Part shown: piece by piece, positions 47,482-57,081 of the stretch
Layout: every line of letters starts with the position of its first letter
How positions within the stretch are numbered: position 1 is the stretch's first letter
NCBI RefSeq assembly: GCF_024347435.1
Contig: NZ_AP025480.1
Coordinates: 1,178,001 to 1,242,000, forward strand
DNA: 64,000 nt
Reading direction: 5' to 3'
DNA from: Vibrio cyclitrophicus
GTDB taxonomy: Bacteria; Pseudomonadota; Gammaproteobacteria; Enterobacterales; Vibrionaceae
Position numbers and translations under genes: made by a program
The notes under the pieces: generated by a model
What the model was told of the DNA's origin: nothing
The model's input: the letters and a program-made list of their open reading frames with translations, nothing else
Databases searched by the model: none

Positions 47482-48687
47482 CTATTTTCCTGTGTTTGCC
47501 CGTTTGGGCTGGGTTTGTTTTGTTTTAGCGACTTCTAACTGCCAGTTTTTGATTGTGTAGCAAATTAAACCTAAACAAAGCCCCCAAAATGCGCTGGCGA
47601 CTCCGGCAAAGTTAATCCCAGATGCGGTCAGTAAAAAAGTGAATAACGCCGCTTCTCTATGTGTTTCATCCGAAAGTGCGGTTGTTAAGCTGTTAGCCAA
47701 TGTCGGTAGCAAAGCTAGCCCAGCGATAGCTACGATGATGGATTGAGGAACAGACGAAAACAGAGAGACAAAGGTTGTTCCGAATACTCCTGCCAATAAA
47801 TAGAAACCGCCTACAGCTAAAGCCGCTTTGTAGCGGCTCTTCGGGTTCGGATCCGCGTTTGGGCTCATACATATTGCCCCTGTCAGTGCCGATAAATTAA
47901 AAGCAAAACCGCCAAATGGCGCAAGCAATAAACCGGTAACGCCTGTTGTGGTTATAATTCGAGATGCTGGTGGGTTATAACCATTGGCTTTTAATACGGC
48001 GAAACCCGGTAAGTTCTGGGATGCCATTGTCACAATAAATAGGGGAATCCCTACACTCAATAAAGATGACCAGTCAAAATCGGGTGTGATGAACATAGGT
48101 TGAGTCAGCGTTAAGTTCACATTCGATAAATCCAACTTTCCCGCGATGCCACTCATCATGGCTGCGAGTAGTAGAATAAAAGGTATCAAAAGATTCCCAA
48201 ACCTAGGTTTAGCGAGAATATAAGCGGCTAGCATAGTGCTGATGATGACAGCTTCTTGAGACATAGAAGAAAACATTCCGATGCCAAACATCCACAACAC
48301 ACCCGCTAACATTGCAGAGGCGATTGACGTAGGTATTCGCTTAAGAAGTGTTTCAAAAACCCCTGTTAGACCTGTAATGGTGATGAGGAGCGAACTAAAT
48401 AGGAAGATCGCGACGGCTTGTTCTACGGTGAGTCCATCCAGCGATGAGATGAGTAAAGCCGCACCCGGTGTAGACCAAGCCGTCACAATCGGTTGCTTAT
48501 ATCGCCATGACAGTAGAAGAGTTGACATGCCCATACCTATTCCAAGTGCCCAAAACCAAGATGCAATTTGCTCTTGATTCGCGCCAGCACTGCTAGCAGC
48601 TTGGAAAATGATCGCCGCCGCACTCGCATAACCGATAAATACTGCAATGAAACCAGTACTGATATGAGAAAACTTAACTTGATCCAT
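47482..48687 (-). CDS. BenE-family benzoate/H+ symporter
   Basis: A 401-residue inner-membrane carrier of the BenE family with ten or more membrane segments. Family-like stretches are WFWALGIGMGMSTLLLSWRY (about 41-60), AWSTPGAALL, and GGFAFNLSALTGAICMSPNADPNPKSRY (in parts, about 255-285). I use ATG 48687; GTG codons 6 and 9 bases upstream are alternatives. No benzoate catabolic genes lie nearby, so the true substrate is open. It is divergent from an XRE-cupin regulator. Confidence 0.88.
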   Translation of the reverse strand: MDQVKFSHISTGFIAVFIGYASAAAIIFQAASSAGANQEQIASWFWALGIGMGMSTLLLSWRYKQPIVTAWSTPGAALLISSLDGLTVEQAVAIFLFSSLLITITGLTGVFETLLKRIPTSIASAMLAGVLWMFGIGMFSSMSQEAVIISTMLAAYILAKPRFGNLLIPFILLLAAMMSGIAGKLDLSNVNLTLTQPMFITPDFDWSSLLSVGIPLFIVTMASQNLPGFAVLKANGYNPPASRIITTTGVTGLLLAPFGGFAFNLSALTGAICMSPNADPNPKSRYKAALAVGGFYLLAGVFGTTFVSLFSSVPQSIIVAIAGLALLPTLANSLTTALSDETHREAALFTFLLTASGINFAGVASAFWGLCLGLICYTIKNWQLEVAKTKQTQPKRANTGK

Positions 48688-48701
48688 ATTCACCACTCTC
48701 G

Positions 48702-48762
48702 TTGTGCGTTATAACATACATAGGAGTAACTTAGCACTTGTGCGTTATAGCGCACAAGTGCT
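48702..48762. promoter_or_regulatory. Large palindrome and repeated half-site between benE and the XRE-cupin gene
   Basis: AGCACTTGTGCG (48733-48744) and CGCACAAGTGCT (48751-48762) are perfect 12-base arms around TTATAG. The 12-mer TTGTGCGTTATA occurs twice in the same orientation, at 48702-48713 and 48738-48749. It is a very likely operator of the adjacent XRE regulator. Confidence 0.7.
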
Positions 48763-48830
48763 ATTTGTATAAACTTGTTCGTAATAGCTATTCGTAACAA
48801 TTTAATATACGAGCAAACTCAAATAGGTAG

Positions 48831-49541
48831 ATGAACGAAAACATGTCGAAAAACGTGAATACAGAAGACCGCTTGAATGTAATGGGTAGCCTGAATGCCG
48901 AAGGTCGTTTGAAAGCAGATGAAGTTTCGAATGCAGGAGAAGCTTTAAGTGTACAAAATAACTTGAACGTGAAAACCGAATTGCAGGTAAGCCAAAATCT
49001 AAAGCGGATTCGTAAAGAAAAAGGATGGAGCCTCGATGCGACCGCGAAAGCGACTGGGGTAAGCAAAGCTATGCTTGGTCAGATTGAGCGTGGTGAGTCT
49101 AGTCCAACGGTCGCAAAACTATGGCAAATAGCTACTGGGTTTAATGTGTCATTCTCAAGTTTGATTTTGCCTTCTTCAAACAACGAACTGGTGAGCTTGT
49201 TCCGAGATGCGAATATATTACGCGACGAAAGCTTGAAGGACGGTTTCTCGGTAAGTGTTGTGTTCCCTTTTGAGCCATCTGTAGGCTTCGAATTGTATGA
49301 GCTTAGGTTGGCAGAAAACTATCAACATTTCTCTGAACCTCATAGTGCCGGTGTGACGGAGCATATTTTGTGTATTTCAGGTCAAATGGCGGTTTTCTTT
49401 GATGATAGTTGGCATGAGTTAAGCTCGGGACAAGCCGTTCGTTTTAATGCAGAACAGCGTCATGGTTATAAAAATACAGGGCAAGAAAAAGCCATTTTCC
49501 ACAATATTATCCATTACCCTAATCAATGGCAGCGGTCATAG
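48831..49541 (+). CDS. XRE-family regulator with C-terminal cupin sensor
   Basis: A 236-residue regulator. The helix-turn-helix is LKRIRKEKGWSLDATAKATG followed by VSKAMLGQIERGESSPT (about 57-93). The cupin domain (about 150-230) includes HSAGVTEHILCISGQMAVFF and RHGYKN. The first 50 or so residues are unusual: a polar stretch with imperfect short repeats (RLNVMGSLNAEGRLKADEV, NNLNVKTELQV). ATG 48831 is preceded by AGG. It probably controls divergent benE and itself. Confidence 0.88.
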   Translation: MNENMSKNVNTEDRLNVMGSLNAEGRLKADEVSNAGEALSVQNNLNVKTELQVSQNLKRIRKEKGWSLDATAKATGVSKAMLGQIERGESSPTVAKLWQIATGFNVSFSSLILPSSNNELVSLFRDANILRDESLKDGFSVSVVFPFEPSVGFELYELRLAENYQHFSEPHSAGVTEHILCISGQMAVFFDDSWHELSSGQAVRFNAEQRHGYKNTGQEKAIFHNIIHYPNQWQRS

Positions 49542-49581
49542 TTGGTGGTACTTAAGATAATGTCGTCATGTTTCAAGATAC

Positions 49582-49612
49582 AAAAAAGCGCAGCTAAATA
49601 GCTGCGCTTTTT
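49582..49612. terminator. Bidirectional terminator
   Basis: AAAAAGCGCAGCTA and TAGCTGCGCTTTTT are perfect complements. It lies between the convergent XRE-cupin and ygiQ genes. Confidence 0.9.
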
Positions 49613-49653
49613 ATTAATATGATAACCAAGTAAATGAAGTCGCTATAGCTATA

Positions 49654-52053
49654 TTAACGCTGTGTTGCGCGTTGGCGATTCTTGCCGTTACTCGCAGGTT
49701 TACCACCTTGACCATTGCCCGCTTTACTGCGGTTTGGCTTGCTATTTCCGCCGCTATTGCCTTGCGATTGCTGGCTACCAGGGGCTTTTTTGATGAAGCC
49801 AGTCGCTGGTTTATTACCATTACCGTTCTGTTTTCCGTTGCCCTGATTGCCGTTGTTTTGGCTACCTGTTGGCTTCTTACCACCCGGTTTAGGCTTATTG
49901 CCACCAGGCTTAGAATGGTTACGTGGGCTTTCGCCGCCAAGACCCGGTTGAGCTTTACTGTGCTTAGTTGCAAAACGTTGTGAGCCGTGACGACCAGATT
50001 TACGACGTTGTGCCGGTGTTTGCGTATCAAAGTCTTCTGCGGGTACTAGGCAGTTTGCTTTGTCACCAATTAGGTGCTGTTTACCCATGCTGATCAGCGC
50101 TTCACGGATGATTTTCCAGTTTTCAGGATCGTGGTAACGAAGCAGGGCTTTATGTAGACGACGTTGACGATCACCTTTCGGTACAGGAACATCTTCACGC
50201 TTTTTATATTTCACGCGTTTCAGAGGGTTAGTCTCTGAGTAGTACATCGACGTTGCATTACACATTGGCGATGGATAGAAGTTCTGTACTTGGTCACACT
50301 CGTAGTTGTGCTTTTTAAGCCACATTGCAAGGTTAAGCATATCTTCATCTTCTGTGCCCGGGTGAGCAGAGATGAAGTAAGGAATTAAGTACTGTTTCTT
50401 ACCGGCTTCAGCGCTGTACTTCTCGAACATCTCTTTGAAACGATCGTAAGTGCCCATACCCGGCTTCATCATCAGATCCAGCGGGCCTTTTTCAGTATGC
50501 TCTGGAGCAATCTTCAAGTAACCACCAACGTGGTGAGTCACAAGCTCACGAACGTATTCTGGAGATTCAATCGCTAAGTCGTAACGTACACCAGAAGCGA
50601 TCATGATCTTCTTAACGCCCGGTACTTTTCTCGCAGAGCGGTACAGGTCGATGGTGTGTTGATGGTCTGTGTTTAGCTTTTCACAGATTTTCGGGAACAC
50701 GCATGATGGACGACGACAGTTAATTTCTGCTTTTGGATCTGAACAACCTAAACGGTACATGTTCGCCGTTGGGCCGCCCAAGTCAGAAATAGTACCTGTG
50801 AAGCCCGGTACTTTATCTTTAATGTCTTCGATTTCATCCAAGATAGATTCTTTCGAACGGTTCTGAATGATACGACCTTCGTGCTCTGTGATTGAACAGA
50901 AAGAACAACCACCAAAACAACCACGCATGATGTTAACCGAGGTTTTGATCATGTCGTATGCAGGGATTTTCGCTTTGCCGTACATAGGGTGCGGAACACG
51001 CTTATAAGCAAGGCCAAACACGTAGTCCATCTCTTCTGTGGTCAATGGAATTGGCGCTTGGTTAACCCAAAGTTCGCGATCTCCGTGACGTTGGATTAGA
51101 GCTCGACCTGAGTACGGGTTTGTCTCAAGGTGCAGAATACGGCTAGCGTGAGCGTAAAGAATACGGTCATTGTTTAGCTTTTCGTAGCCTGGGATACGAA
51201 CCGCTGTTGTTTTTGCATCGTGGCGAGAAGGACGAATCGTAATCGGTTGTGCTTTTACTTCTTCTTTTTCGTCTTTCTTGGTATCACACTGCGTTTCAAC
51301 TTCGTATGGGTTAACCGGAACATACGCTTTGTTCGGTTTTTCGATACGAGAAGAGTCAATGATCTTGAAGCCTTCAGGGGCTGCAGCAATATTGATTGCA
51401 GTACCACGGATATTCGTTAGCGTAGACATGTCTTCGCCATCAGCAATGCGGTGCGCGACTTCAACCAGTGCACGCTCAGCGTTACCAAAAAGAAGAATGT
51501 CAGCTTTTGCATCAAACAATACAGAGCGACGAACTTTATCTGACCAGTAATCGTAATGAGCTACGCGACGTAAGCTTGCTTCAATACCACCAAGCACGAT
51601 TGGCGTGCCTTTGTAGGCTTCGCGACAACGCTGAGAGTAAACCAGAGTTGCACGGTCAGGACGTTTACCACCTTCGTTATTTGGCGTGTAAGCATCATCG
51701 TGACGTAATTTGCGATCAGAGGTGTAGCGGTTGATCATGGAGTCCATGTTACCCGCGGTGATGCCGAAGAATAGGTTAGGTTTTCCTAGCTTCATGAATG
51801 CATCTTTATTATCCCACTTAGGCTGGGCGATAATGCCGACGCGGAAACCTTGAGCTTCAAGAAGGCGGCCGATGATAGCCATACCAAAGCTCGGGTGATC
51901 GACATACGCGTCACCTGTTACAATAATAATGTCACAGCTATCCCATCCAAGAGCATCCATCTCCTTTCTACTGGTCGGTAAAAAGGGTGCAGTTCCGTAG
52001 CACTCGGCCCAGTATTTTTTGTGTTCGTGAATAGGAGTGATATCGCTGTACAT
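49654..52053 (-). CDS. ygiQ: YgiQ-family radical SAM protein
   Basis: A 799-residue radical SAM protein of unknown reaction. The N-terminal part is typical ([21 protein letters not shown]), the cluster motif is [18 protein letters not shown] (about 373-390) with CxxxCxxC spacing, and the SAM barrel extends to about 620. The last 100 residues are low complexity, rich in Gly, Asn, Lys, Gln and Ser, with many NGNG/KPGGNKP-like repeats. This tail creates long spurious frames on the other strand. Confidence 0.92.
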   Translation of the reverse strand: MYSDITPIHEHKKYWAECYGTAPFLPTSRKEMDALGWDSCDIIIVTGDAYVDHPSFGMAIIGRLLEAQGFRVGIIAQPKWDNKDAFMKLGKPNLFFGITAGNMDSMINRYTSDRKLRHDDAYTPNNEGGKRPDRATLVYSQRCREAYKGTPIVLGGIEASLRRVAHYDYWSDKVRRSVLFDAKADILLFGNAERALVEVAHRIADGEDMSTLTNIRGTAINIAAAPEGFKIIDSSRIEKPNKAYVPVNPYEVETQCDTKKDEKEEVKAQPITIRPSRHDAKTTAVRIPGYEKLNNDRILYAHASRILHLETNPYSGRALIQRHGDRELWVNQAPIPLTTEEMDYVFGLAYKRVPHPMYGKAKIPAYDMIKTSVNIMRGCFGGCSFCSITEHEGRIIQNRSKESILDEIEDIKDKVPGFTGTISDLGGPTANMYRLGCSDPKAEINCRRPSCVFPKICEKLNTDHQHTIDLYRSARKVPGVKKIMIASGVRYDLAIESPEYVRELVTHHVGGYLKIAPEHTEKGPLDLMMKPGMGTYDRFKEMFEKYSAEAGKKQYLIPYFISAHPGTEDEDMLNLAMWLKKHNYECDQVQNFYPSPMCNATSMYYSETNPLKRVKYKKREDVPVPKGDRQRRLHKALLRYHDPENWKIIREALISMGKQHLIGDKANCLVPAEDFDTQTPAQRRKSGRHGSQRFATKHSKAQPGLGGESPRNHSKPGGNKPKPGGKKPTGSQNNGNQGNGKQNGNGNKPATGFIKKAPGSQQSQGNSGGNSKPNRSKAGNGQGGKPASNGKNRQRATQR

Positions 52054-52291
52054 ATTTCAACCTCTGATTTTTGAGGCGGGAATTATAGCGGCATGAGACT
52101 AGACTAGCCAGTAGAACATGCCCCTGTTAGTTCTGATGTCTTTCGTCATTTTGGTCATGTAACTGACAAAAGAGCCATACAACATCATAGTTTAAGCTTT
52201 GAGTAACGTCGCTAATTTGTGATTTTGATTAGTGTTCGCAGCAGTTTTTGATATTATTCGGCGAAAATAAGTCTGAATAAGTAGATCCACA

Positions 52292-52972
52292 ATGGTCGAA
52301 ACGTTATTAGTACAATTTGCTCCGATGCTTCTAGGAGCCCAACTGATCTTAACTCTCATCTTGGTGAAAGGAGATATCTGCCCAGGACAGCGTGGTCGTA
52401 TCCACAAGATGTTACCTGCGATTGGCGTGCTTTGGCTTGCTGTTGCTTCTGTAAAAATTGAAGCCTTTCTGGTCGTGTTCGCGATCTTTTATTTCTATTC
52501 TCAAGTTCAAACCAAGAAGACTCGCGATTCTGGTCCTATCTGGGTGATGTACTTGGCCTGTGGTTTAGCGTTGTCATATGTTGCTATACAAGCGACTGAG
52601 CAAGCAACCGCTGTTGGTATCATTACTACTTTGCTGCTAGTGGTACTGTTAGGAGCAGCGTTTGGCCATCTACTACTGACGATTGCAAGGACACGGTTGC
52701 AGGCATTTCATCGAGTGCTTCCTGTTGTGGGCGTGCTAACCGGTATGTTGGTAGTACTGGCGACCGTCGTGAGTGTTTACTCTTTGTCTGAAGCTCAATT
52801 AGAACCTGTGATTTCCACTTTGCTATTTAGTTTTGCTTTGTTGATCTCCTCAATCGTGGTGTGGTGTTGGCATTTACTGTTCGCAAGAACGCCTGAAAAG
52901 CTTCAACTGAGTATTTCGTTGTTGATGTTATTGGTGGCCGTTGTGGGTTTAACGCCAGTTTGGGCGCTTTAA
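52292..52972 (+). CDS. Uncharacterised polytopic membrane protein
   Basis: I do not recognise the family. The 226-residue product is nearly all hydrophobic, with about seven predicted membrane segments (for example 5-25, 40-66, 83-100, 108-130, 145-165, 175-197, 203-225) and short polar loops such as KGDICPGQRGRIHK. ATG 52292 lacks a strong ribosome-binding site. It is divergent from ygiQ and upstream of a DUF4250 gene in the same direction, 115 bases apart. Confidence 0.8.
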   Translation: MVETLLVQFAPMLLGAQLILTLILVKGDICPGQRGRIHKMLPAIGVLWLAVASVKIEAFLVVFAIFYFYSQVQTKKTRDSGPIWVMYLACGLALSYVAIQATEQATAVGIITTLLLVVLLGAAFGHLLLTIARTRLQAFHRVLPVVGVLTGMLVVLATVVSVYSLSEAQLEPVISTLLFSFALLISSIVVWCWHLLFARTPEKLQLSISLLMLLVAVVGLTPVWAL

Positions 52973-53087
52973 TCACGCACTTTCATTAATTACGTATTCT
53001 TGTTAAGAAGTGTGATCTGTTTTTTAGCGTGACGTTGGTAAGCGTTCTAAACTTAACTCTAGTCAGTGTGTTCGTAAGGAGTACGAG

Positions 53088-53288
53088 ATGGATTTAAGCA
53101 ACGTCAAAGGTTTCGATAGCATTATTTTGCTAGGAATCGTTAATGAAAAACTTCGCCTAGAATGCGATAGCTTTGAAGAGCTGATCAGCATGTATGAAAT
53201 GGATACAGAAAGTGTTGTGGGTAAGCTCGATATGCTTGGCTATCAATACGATCCATTGACTAACCAGTTTAAGTCTTACTCGAGATAA
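53088..53288 (+). CDS. DUF4250 domain small protein
   Basis: A 66-residue soluble protein. It starts MDLSNVKGFDSIILLGIVNEKL and ends with LGYQYDPLTNQFKSY, the pattern of DUF4250. The sequence suggests a small helical fold, possibly DNA-binding, but function is unknown. AAGGAG lies 8 bases before the ATG, so translation should be efficient. A terminator follows. Confidence 0.85.
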   Translation: MDLSNVKGFDSIILLGIVNEKLRLECDSFEELISMYEMDTESVVGKLDMLGYQYDPLTNQFKSYSR

Positions 53289-53350
53289 GCTAAAGATTAG
53301 CGCATCTTTTATCGAAAATGACATGCATCGCGTGTTGTGGGTGTTGAGAG

Positions 53351-53382
53351 AAAAAAAGTCACAGATTATCTGTGACTTTTTT
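53351..53382. terminator. Bidirectional terminator between DUF4250 gene and metR
   Basis: AAAAAAGTCACAGAT and ATCTGTGACTTTTTT are perfect complements with almost no spacer; the central bases form the loop. Confidence 0.88.
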
Positions 53383-53426
53383 GTTTCTGACGAATCGATC
53401 GAGCTTAACTTAGCCATAAATCATCT

Positions 53427-54338
53427 TTAAACGACCTCTATGCCATCTAAGTGACTCTTACTTTGCTGTCTTGCCGTGCTAAAGAAAGCTTGCAGGTAAC
53501 GTTTATCTTTCTCAGAGTTTCTTACCGCTGCGAACAGTCTTCTTGATAGTCCTTTGCCTAATGGCTTGCTGGCAATCAGCCCTTGTCTTGAGAATTCACT
53601 GATCGCCCAGTTTGGTAGAGCCGCTACTCCCAAACCTGCTGATACCATTTGAACTAGCATTAACGTGTTGTCCGCTTGTTTCCACTTTTTAGGTTCTACA
53701 CCCGCAGGCTGTAAAAAGTGCTTCACGACATCTAAACGCTGTTTTTGAACAGGGTAGGTGAGCATGGTGAGATCGCTAAGATCTTGCGGTTCAATGCTCG
53801 CTCTTTCTGCCAAAGGTGAGTTGATTGCGGTGATCAAACGCATCTCAAAATCAAAGAGTGGTTCGTAGTGAACCTCAGAGCGAGGCTGTATATCAGAGGT
53901 GATCACCAAATCTAGCTCGCCTGCCATTAGCGCGGGTAGCGGCTCAAACCCAAAGCCTGACGAGAAATCTAGCGTTACGCTTGGCCAAGCCACTTGATAT
54001 TCCTTCAAAGCAGGCATTAACCATTGGAAGCATGAGTGACATTCAATCGCCATGTGCAAACGACCATTCACATCCTCTTTCAGGCTCGCGAGTTCGTTCT
54101 CCGCTTTAGCTATTCTTGGCTGTATCTCATCGGCAAGCCTAAGCAAAATCTCACCTTCAGAGGTGAACTTAACTGGTCTAGTTTTACGTAGGAAAAGCTG
54201 ACCACCGATACGCGCCTCAAGGTCTTTCAGTTGGTGAGAAAGCGCCGACTGAGTCAAGTGAAGAGAAGTTGCCGTCGCTGTTAGCGAGCCGCTGTCTCTT
54301 AAGGTAGTCAATGTTCGAAGGTGTTTAAGCTCTATCAT
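53427..54338 (-). CDS. metR: LysR-type regulator MetR
   Basis: A 303-residue LysR regulator, divergent from metE, as is standard for metR. The N-terminus is MIELKHLRTLTTLRDSGSLT, with the helix-turn-helix TATATSLHLTQSALSHQLKDLE (in two parts, about 20-41). MetR activates metE and related genes with homocysteine as co-inducer. The shared 281-base control region contains MetJ-type boxes, so metR is also likely methionine-repressed. Confidence 0.95.
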   Translation of the reverse strand: MIELKHLRTLTTLRDSGSLTATATSLHLTQSALSHQLKDLEARIGGQLFLRKTRPVKFTSEGEILLRLADEIQPRIAKAENELASLKEDVNGRLHMAIECHSCFQWLMPALKEYQVAWPSVTLDFSSGFGFEPLPALMAGELDLVITSDIQPRSEVHYEPLFDFEMRLITAINSPLAERASIEPQDLSDLTMLTYPVQKQRLDVVKHFLQPAGVEPKKWKQADNTLMLVQMVSAGLGVAALPNWAISEFSRQGLIASKPLGKGLSRRLFAAVRNSEKDKRYLQAFFSTARQQSKSHLDGIEVV

Positions 54339-54411
54339 GAGTTTTCCTCATATTCCCTAAGCCAATTCAATATTTCTTAATAATCACCCTACGGGGTTTT
54401 CTTTCATTTGT

Positions 54412-54435
54412 AAACGTCTAGATGTCCAGATGGAT
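54412..54435. promoter_or_regulatory. Tandem MetJ boxes (three) in the metR-metE region
   Basis: Three contiguous 8-mers, AAACGTCT, AGATGTCC and AGATGGAT, fit the met-box consensus AGACGTCT at 7, 6 and 5 of 8 positions. Tandem 8-base repetition is the hallmark of a MetJ operator. Confidence 0.7.
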
Positions 54436-54460
54436 TTGATTTTTTCAGCTTTAGATTATT

Positions 54461-54496
54461 CAAGATGAATATTTTTAATAAACAAGATGAATATTT
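54461..54496. repeat. 14-base direct repeat in the metR-metE control region
   Basis: CAAGATGAATATTT occurs at 54461-54474 and 54483-54496, a 22-base period or about two helix turns. Each copy holds TGAA, and the first also forms ATTCA-AGA-TGAAT with preceding bases. It is a candidate MetR binding region. Confidence 0.6.
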
Positions 54497-54501
54497 GGAC
54501 G

Positions 54502-54548
54502 TTGTTCATCGTTCAGATTAGGGAGATAGTTTAGCCATCCAGACGCCT
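54502..54548 (+). promoter_or_regulatory. metE promoter with overlapping MetJ boxes
   Basis: TTGTTC (54502-54507) and GATAGT (54525-54530) are 17 bases apart. Right after them, AGCCATCC-AGACGCCT (54533-54548) forms two met-box-like 8-mers near the expected start site, a good place for repression. Confidence 0.5.
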
Positions 54549-54619
54549 TATAAAGAACTTAAACCATAAGCTAGGCTGTTTGATCGAACACTAAAAATTA
54601 TTGAATAAGGAACAGGTTC

Positions 54620-56974
54620 ATGACTACGACAACGCATATTTTAGGCTACCCACGTATCGGCGAAAAACGCGAACTCAAATTCACTTTAGAAAAATACTGG
54701 CGCGGTGAGATTAGCCAATCAGATTTAAAGCAACTCGGTAGCGAACTAAGAAATCGTAACTGGAATGTACAAGCTGACGCGAATCTTAGCTTTGCAACTG
54801 CGGGTGACTTCGCATGGTACGACCATGTATTAACAACGACTTTACTTCTAGGCCACGTACCAAAGCGCCATACTGGTGGTTCTGAAGATGAAAAATCCTT
54901 CCCAGATTTAGATACTTTGTTCCGTGTGGGGCGTGGTCAATCTCAGGTTCAGTCGACTTGTTGCGGTGGTACGCATACGTCTAGTGACGGCACTAAAGAT
55001 AGCTCTGCGGCTTCTGATATGACTAAGTGGTTCAACACCAACTACCATTACATTGTGCCTGAGTTCAGCAAAGACGATTCCTTTGAAGTGAGCTGGCCAC
55101 AACTGTTTGACGAAGTGAGTGAAGCGATAAAATCCGGGCATAAGGTGAAGCCAGTTTTGTTAGGCCCGTTATCTTATTTATATCTTGGTAAAGAAGTGGA
55201 GGAGGGTTTTGATCGTTTATCTCTTCTTCCGCGCCTTCTTACCGCTTACCAAGCAATTTTGGCAAAACTCGCTAAGTTGGGGGTTGAGTGGGTTCAAATC
55301 GATGAACCAATTCTTTCTCTTGAGCTTGAGAGTCAATGGGCAGATTCATTCAAGTTGGCGTATCAAGTGATTCAAGGTGATGTAAAACTGTTGCTCACTA
55401 CTTATTTTGATTCGGTGACTGATACCTTAGATAAGATAGTAGAGCTACCAGTTAATGGCCTACATATCGACTTAGCAGCAGCACCACAGCAACTTGATGA
55501 AGTAGTGGGTAAGTTACCTGAACACTGGGTACTTTCAGCAGGGGTGATTAATGGACGAAACGTTTGGCGAGCTGATTTAGCCGCTCAACTAGAGTTACTA
55601 CAACCAGTGAAAGAGAAGCTAGGAGACAAACTTTGGGTAGCAAGTTCATGTTCACTTTTGCATAGTCCAGTCGACCTTGAGTTAGAAGATTCACTCAGCG
55701 ATGAAGTGAAGAGTTGGTTTGCTTTCGCGAAACAGAAAGTGACCGAGGTGAGTATATTGGGTGCGGCACTAGACGGTAACCACAATGCTATCTTGGCGTG
55801 TGAAACCTACAGCCAGCCGATTGTTGCACGCAAGAGCGCGACTCATGTGAATAAGCCGCAGGTTCAAGCTCGTATTAACACCATTACCAAAACCCTAACC
55901 GAGCGAAGTGCTCCTTATGCCGAACGCGCTTCACATCAGTCTGAGGTGTTAGGTTTACCATTATTGCCAACCACAACAATTGGTTCATTTCCACAAACCG
56001 GAGAGATCCGTGTTCAGCGTAGTGCTTACCGCACTGGCAAACTGAGTGAAGCGGAATACAACACCGCGTTGAAAGGTCATATTGCGGATGCGGTTAAACG
56101 ACAAGAAGCACTTGATTTGGATGTACTGGTTCATGGTGAAGCTGAACGTAATGATATGGTGGAGTACTTTGCTGAAAATCTAGCAGGCTTCCAAACTACC
56201 AAATTTGGTTGGGTACAAAGTTATGGCTCTCGTTGCGTGAAACCTGCGATTGTGGTTGCGGATATCGAGCGTGAAAAACCAATGACGGTGGAATGGTCGA
56301 CCTATGCTCAATCTCTGACTTCAAAGCAGATGAAAGGCATGCTAACTGGGCCTGTTACTATCTTGTGTTGGACATTCCCACGTGAAGATATTTCACGCAA
56401 AGAGATAACCAATCAACTGGCGTTTGCGTTGCGAGATGAGGTGTCTGATTTGCAAGACGCAGGTATCAACATTATTCAAATTGATGAGCCTGCCATTCGT
56501 GAAGGTTTGCCATTGAAAAAGCGTGACCATGCAGAATACTTAGAGTGGGCAGTGGATGCCTTTAAGATTTCAGCTGCGAGTGCTAAACCAGAAACTCAGA
56601 TTCACACCCACATGTGTTACAGCGAGTTCAACGAGATCATTGATTCAGTCGCTGCGCTAGACGCCGATGTGATTACCATAGAGACTTCTCGTTCGAACAT
56701 GGAACTGCTGAAAGCGTTTGAAGAGTTCAACTACCCGAATGCGATTGGGCCTGGCGTTTATGACATCCACTCACCAAACATTCCTTCAGAAGAGTGGATT
56801 GTTGATTTACTTAAGAGAGCGGCAAAGAAAATCCCAGCAGAACGTTTGTGGGCAAACCCTGATTGTGGGCTGAAGACGCGTAACTGGGCAGAGACAGAAG
56901 CGGCACTGGCTAATTTAGTTTCAGCGACTAAAATGCTGCGTAAAGAGTGGGAGTCGGCAGAAGCATCAGCATAA
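54620..56974 (+). CDS. metE: Cobalamin-independent methionine synthase
   Basis: A 784-residue enzyme transferring a methyl group from methyltetrahydrofolate-polyglutamate to homocysteine. The zinc site is visible in THMCYSEFN (His, Cys) and [11 protein letters not shown] (Cys) near the C-terminus, and [16 protein letters not shown] marks the second domain. It is about 30 residues longer than E. coli MetE. Most of the excess is a Ser/Gly/Thr-rich insert (about residues 110-137, [20 protein letters not shown]) between the conserved RVGRG and [11 protein letters not shown]. Confidence 0.97.
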   Translation: MTTTTHILGYPRIGEKRELKFTLEKYWRGEISQSDLKQLGSELRNRNWNVQADANLSFATAGDFAWYDHVLTTTLLLGHVPKRHTGGSEDEKSFPDLDTLFRVGRGQSQVQSTCCGGTHTSSDGTKDSSAASDMTKWFNTNYHYIVPEFSKDDSFEVSWPQLFDEVSEAIKSGHKVKPVLLGPLSYLYLGKEVEEGFDRLSLLPRLLTAYQAILAKLAKLGVEWVQIDEPILSLELESQWADSFKLAYQVIQGDVKLLLTTYFDSVTDTLDKIVELPVNGLHIDLAAAPQQLDEVVGKLPEHWVLSAGVINGRNVWRADLAAQLELLQPVKEKLGDKLWVASSCSLLHSPVDLELEDSLSDEVKSWFAFAKQKVTEVSILGAALDGNHNAILACETYSQPIVARKSATHVNKPQVQARINTITKTLTERSAPYAERASHQSEVLGLPLLPTTTIGSFPQTGEIRVQRSAYRTGKLSEAEYNTALKGHIADAVKRQEALDLDVLVHGEAERNDMVEYFAENLAGFQTTKFGWVQSYGSRCVKPAIVVADIEREKPMTVEWSTYAQSLTSKQMKGMLTGPVTILCWTFPREDISRKEITNQLAFALRDEVSDLQDAGINIIQIDEPAIREGLPLKKRDHAEYLEWAVDAFKISAASAKPETQIHTHMCYSEFNEIIDSVAALDADVITIETSRSNMELLKAFEEFNYPNAIGPGVYDIHSPNIPSEEWIVDLLKRAAKKIPAERLWANPDCGLKTRNWAETEAALANLVSATKMLRKEWESAEASA

Positions 56975-57017
56975 TTAAAGCTAGGGTGTTATCGTTCTAA
57001 AAACAAAAGTCTGAGAA

Positions 57018-57049
57018 AAGAAAGGCCTCGCATCTGCAAGGCCTTTCTT
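57018..57049. terminator. Bidirectional terminator after metE
   Basis: AAGAAAGGCCT and AGGCCTTTCTT pair around 10 bases, between convergent metE and the pilotin gene. Confidence 0.85.
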
Positions 57050-57081
57050 GTTTGTTACTAGCTTAACGTTAGAAATCAAAT

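Noticed and set aside
49614..50030. Val/Asn/Arg-rich and hydrophobic frames over the end of ygiQ
   Set aside because: They are by-products of the low-complexity YgiQ tail read in other frames.
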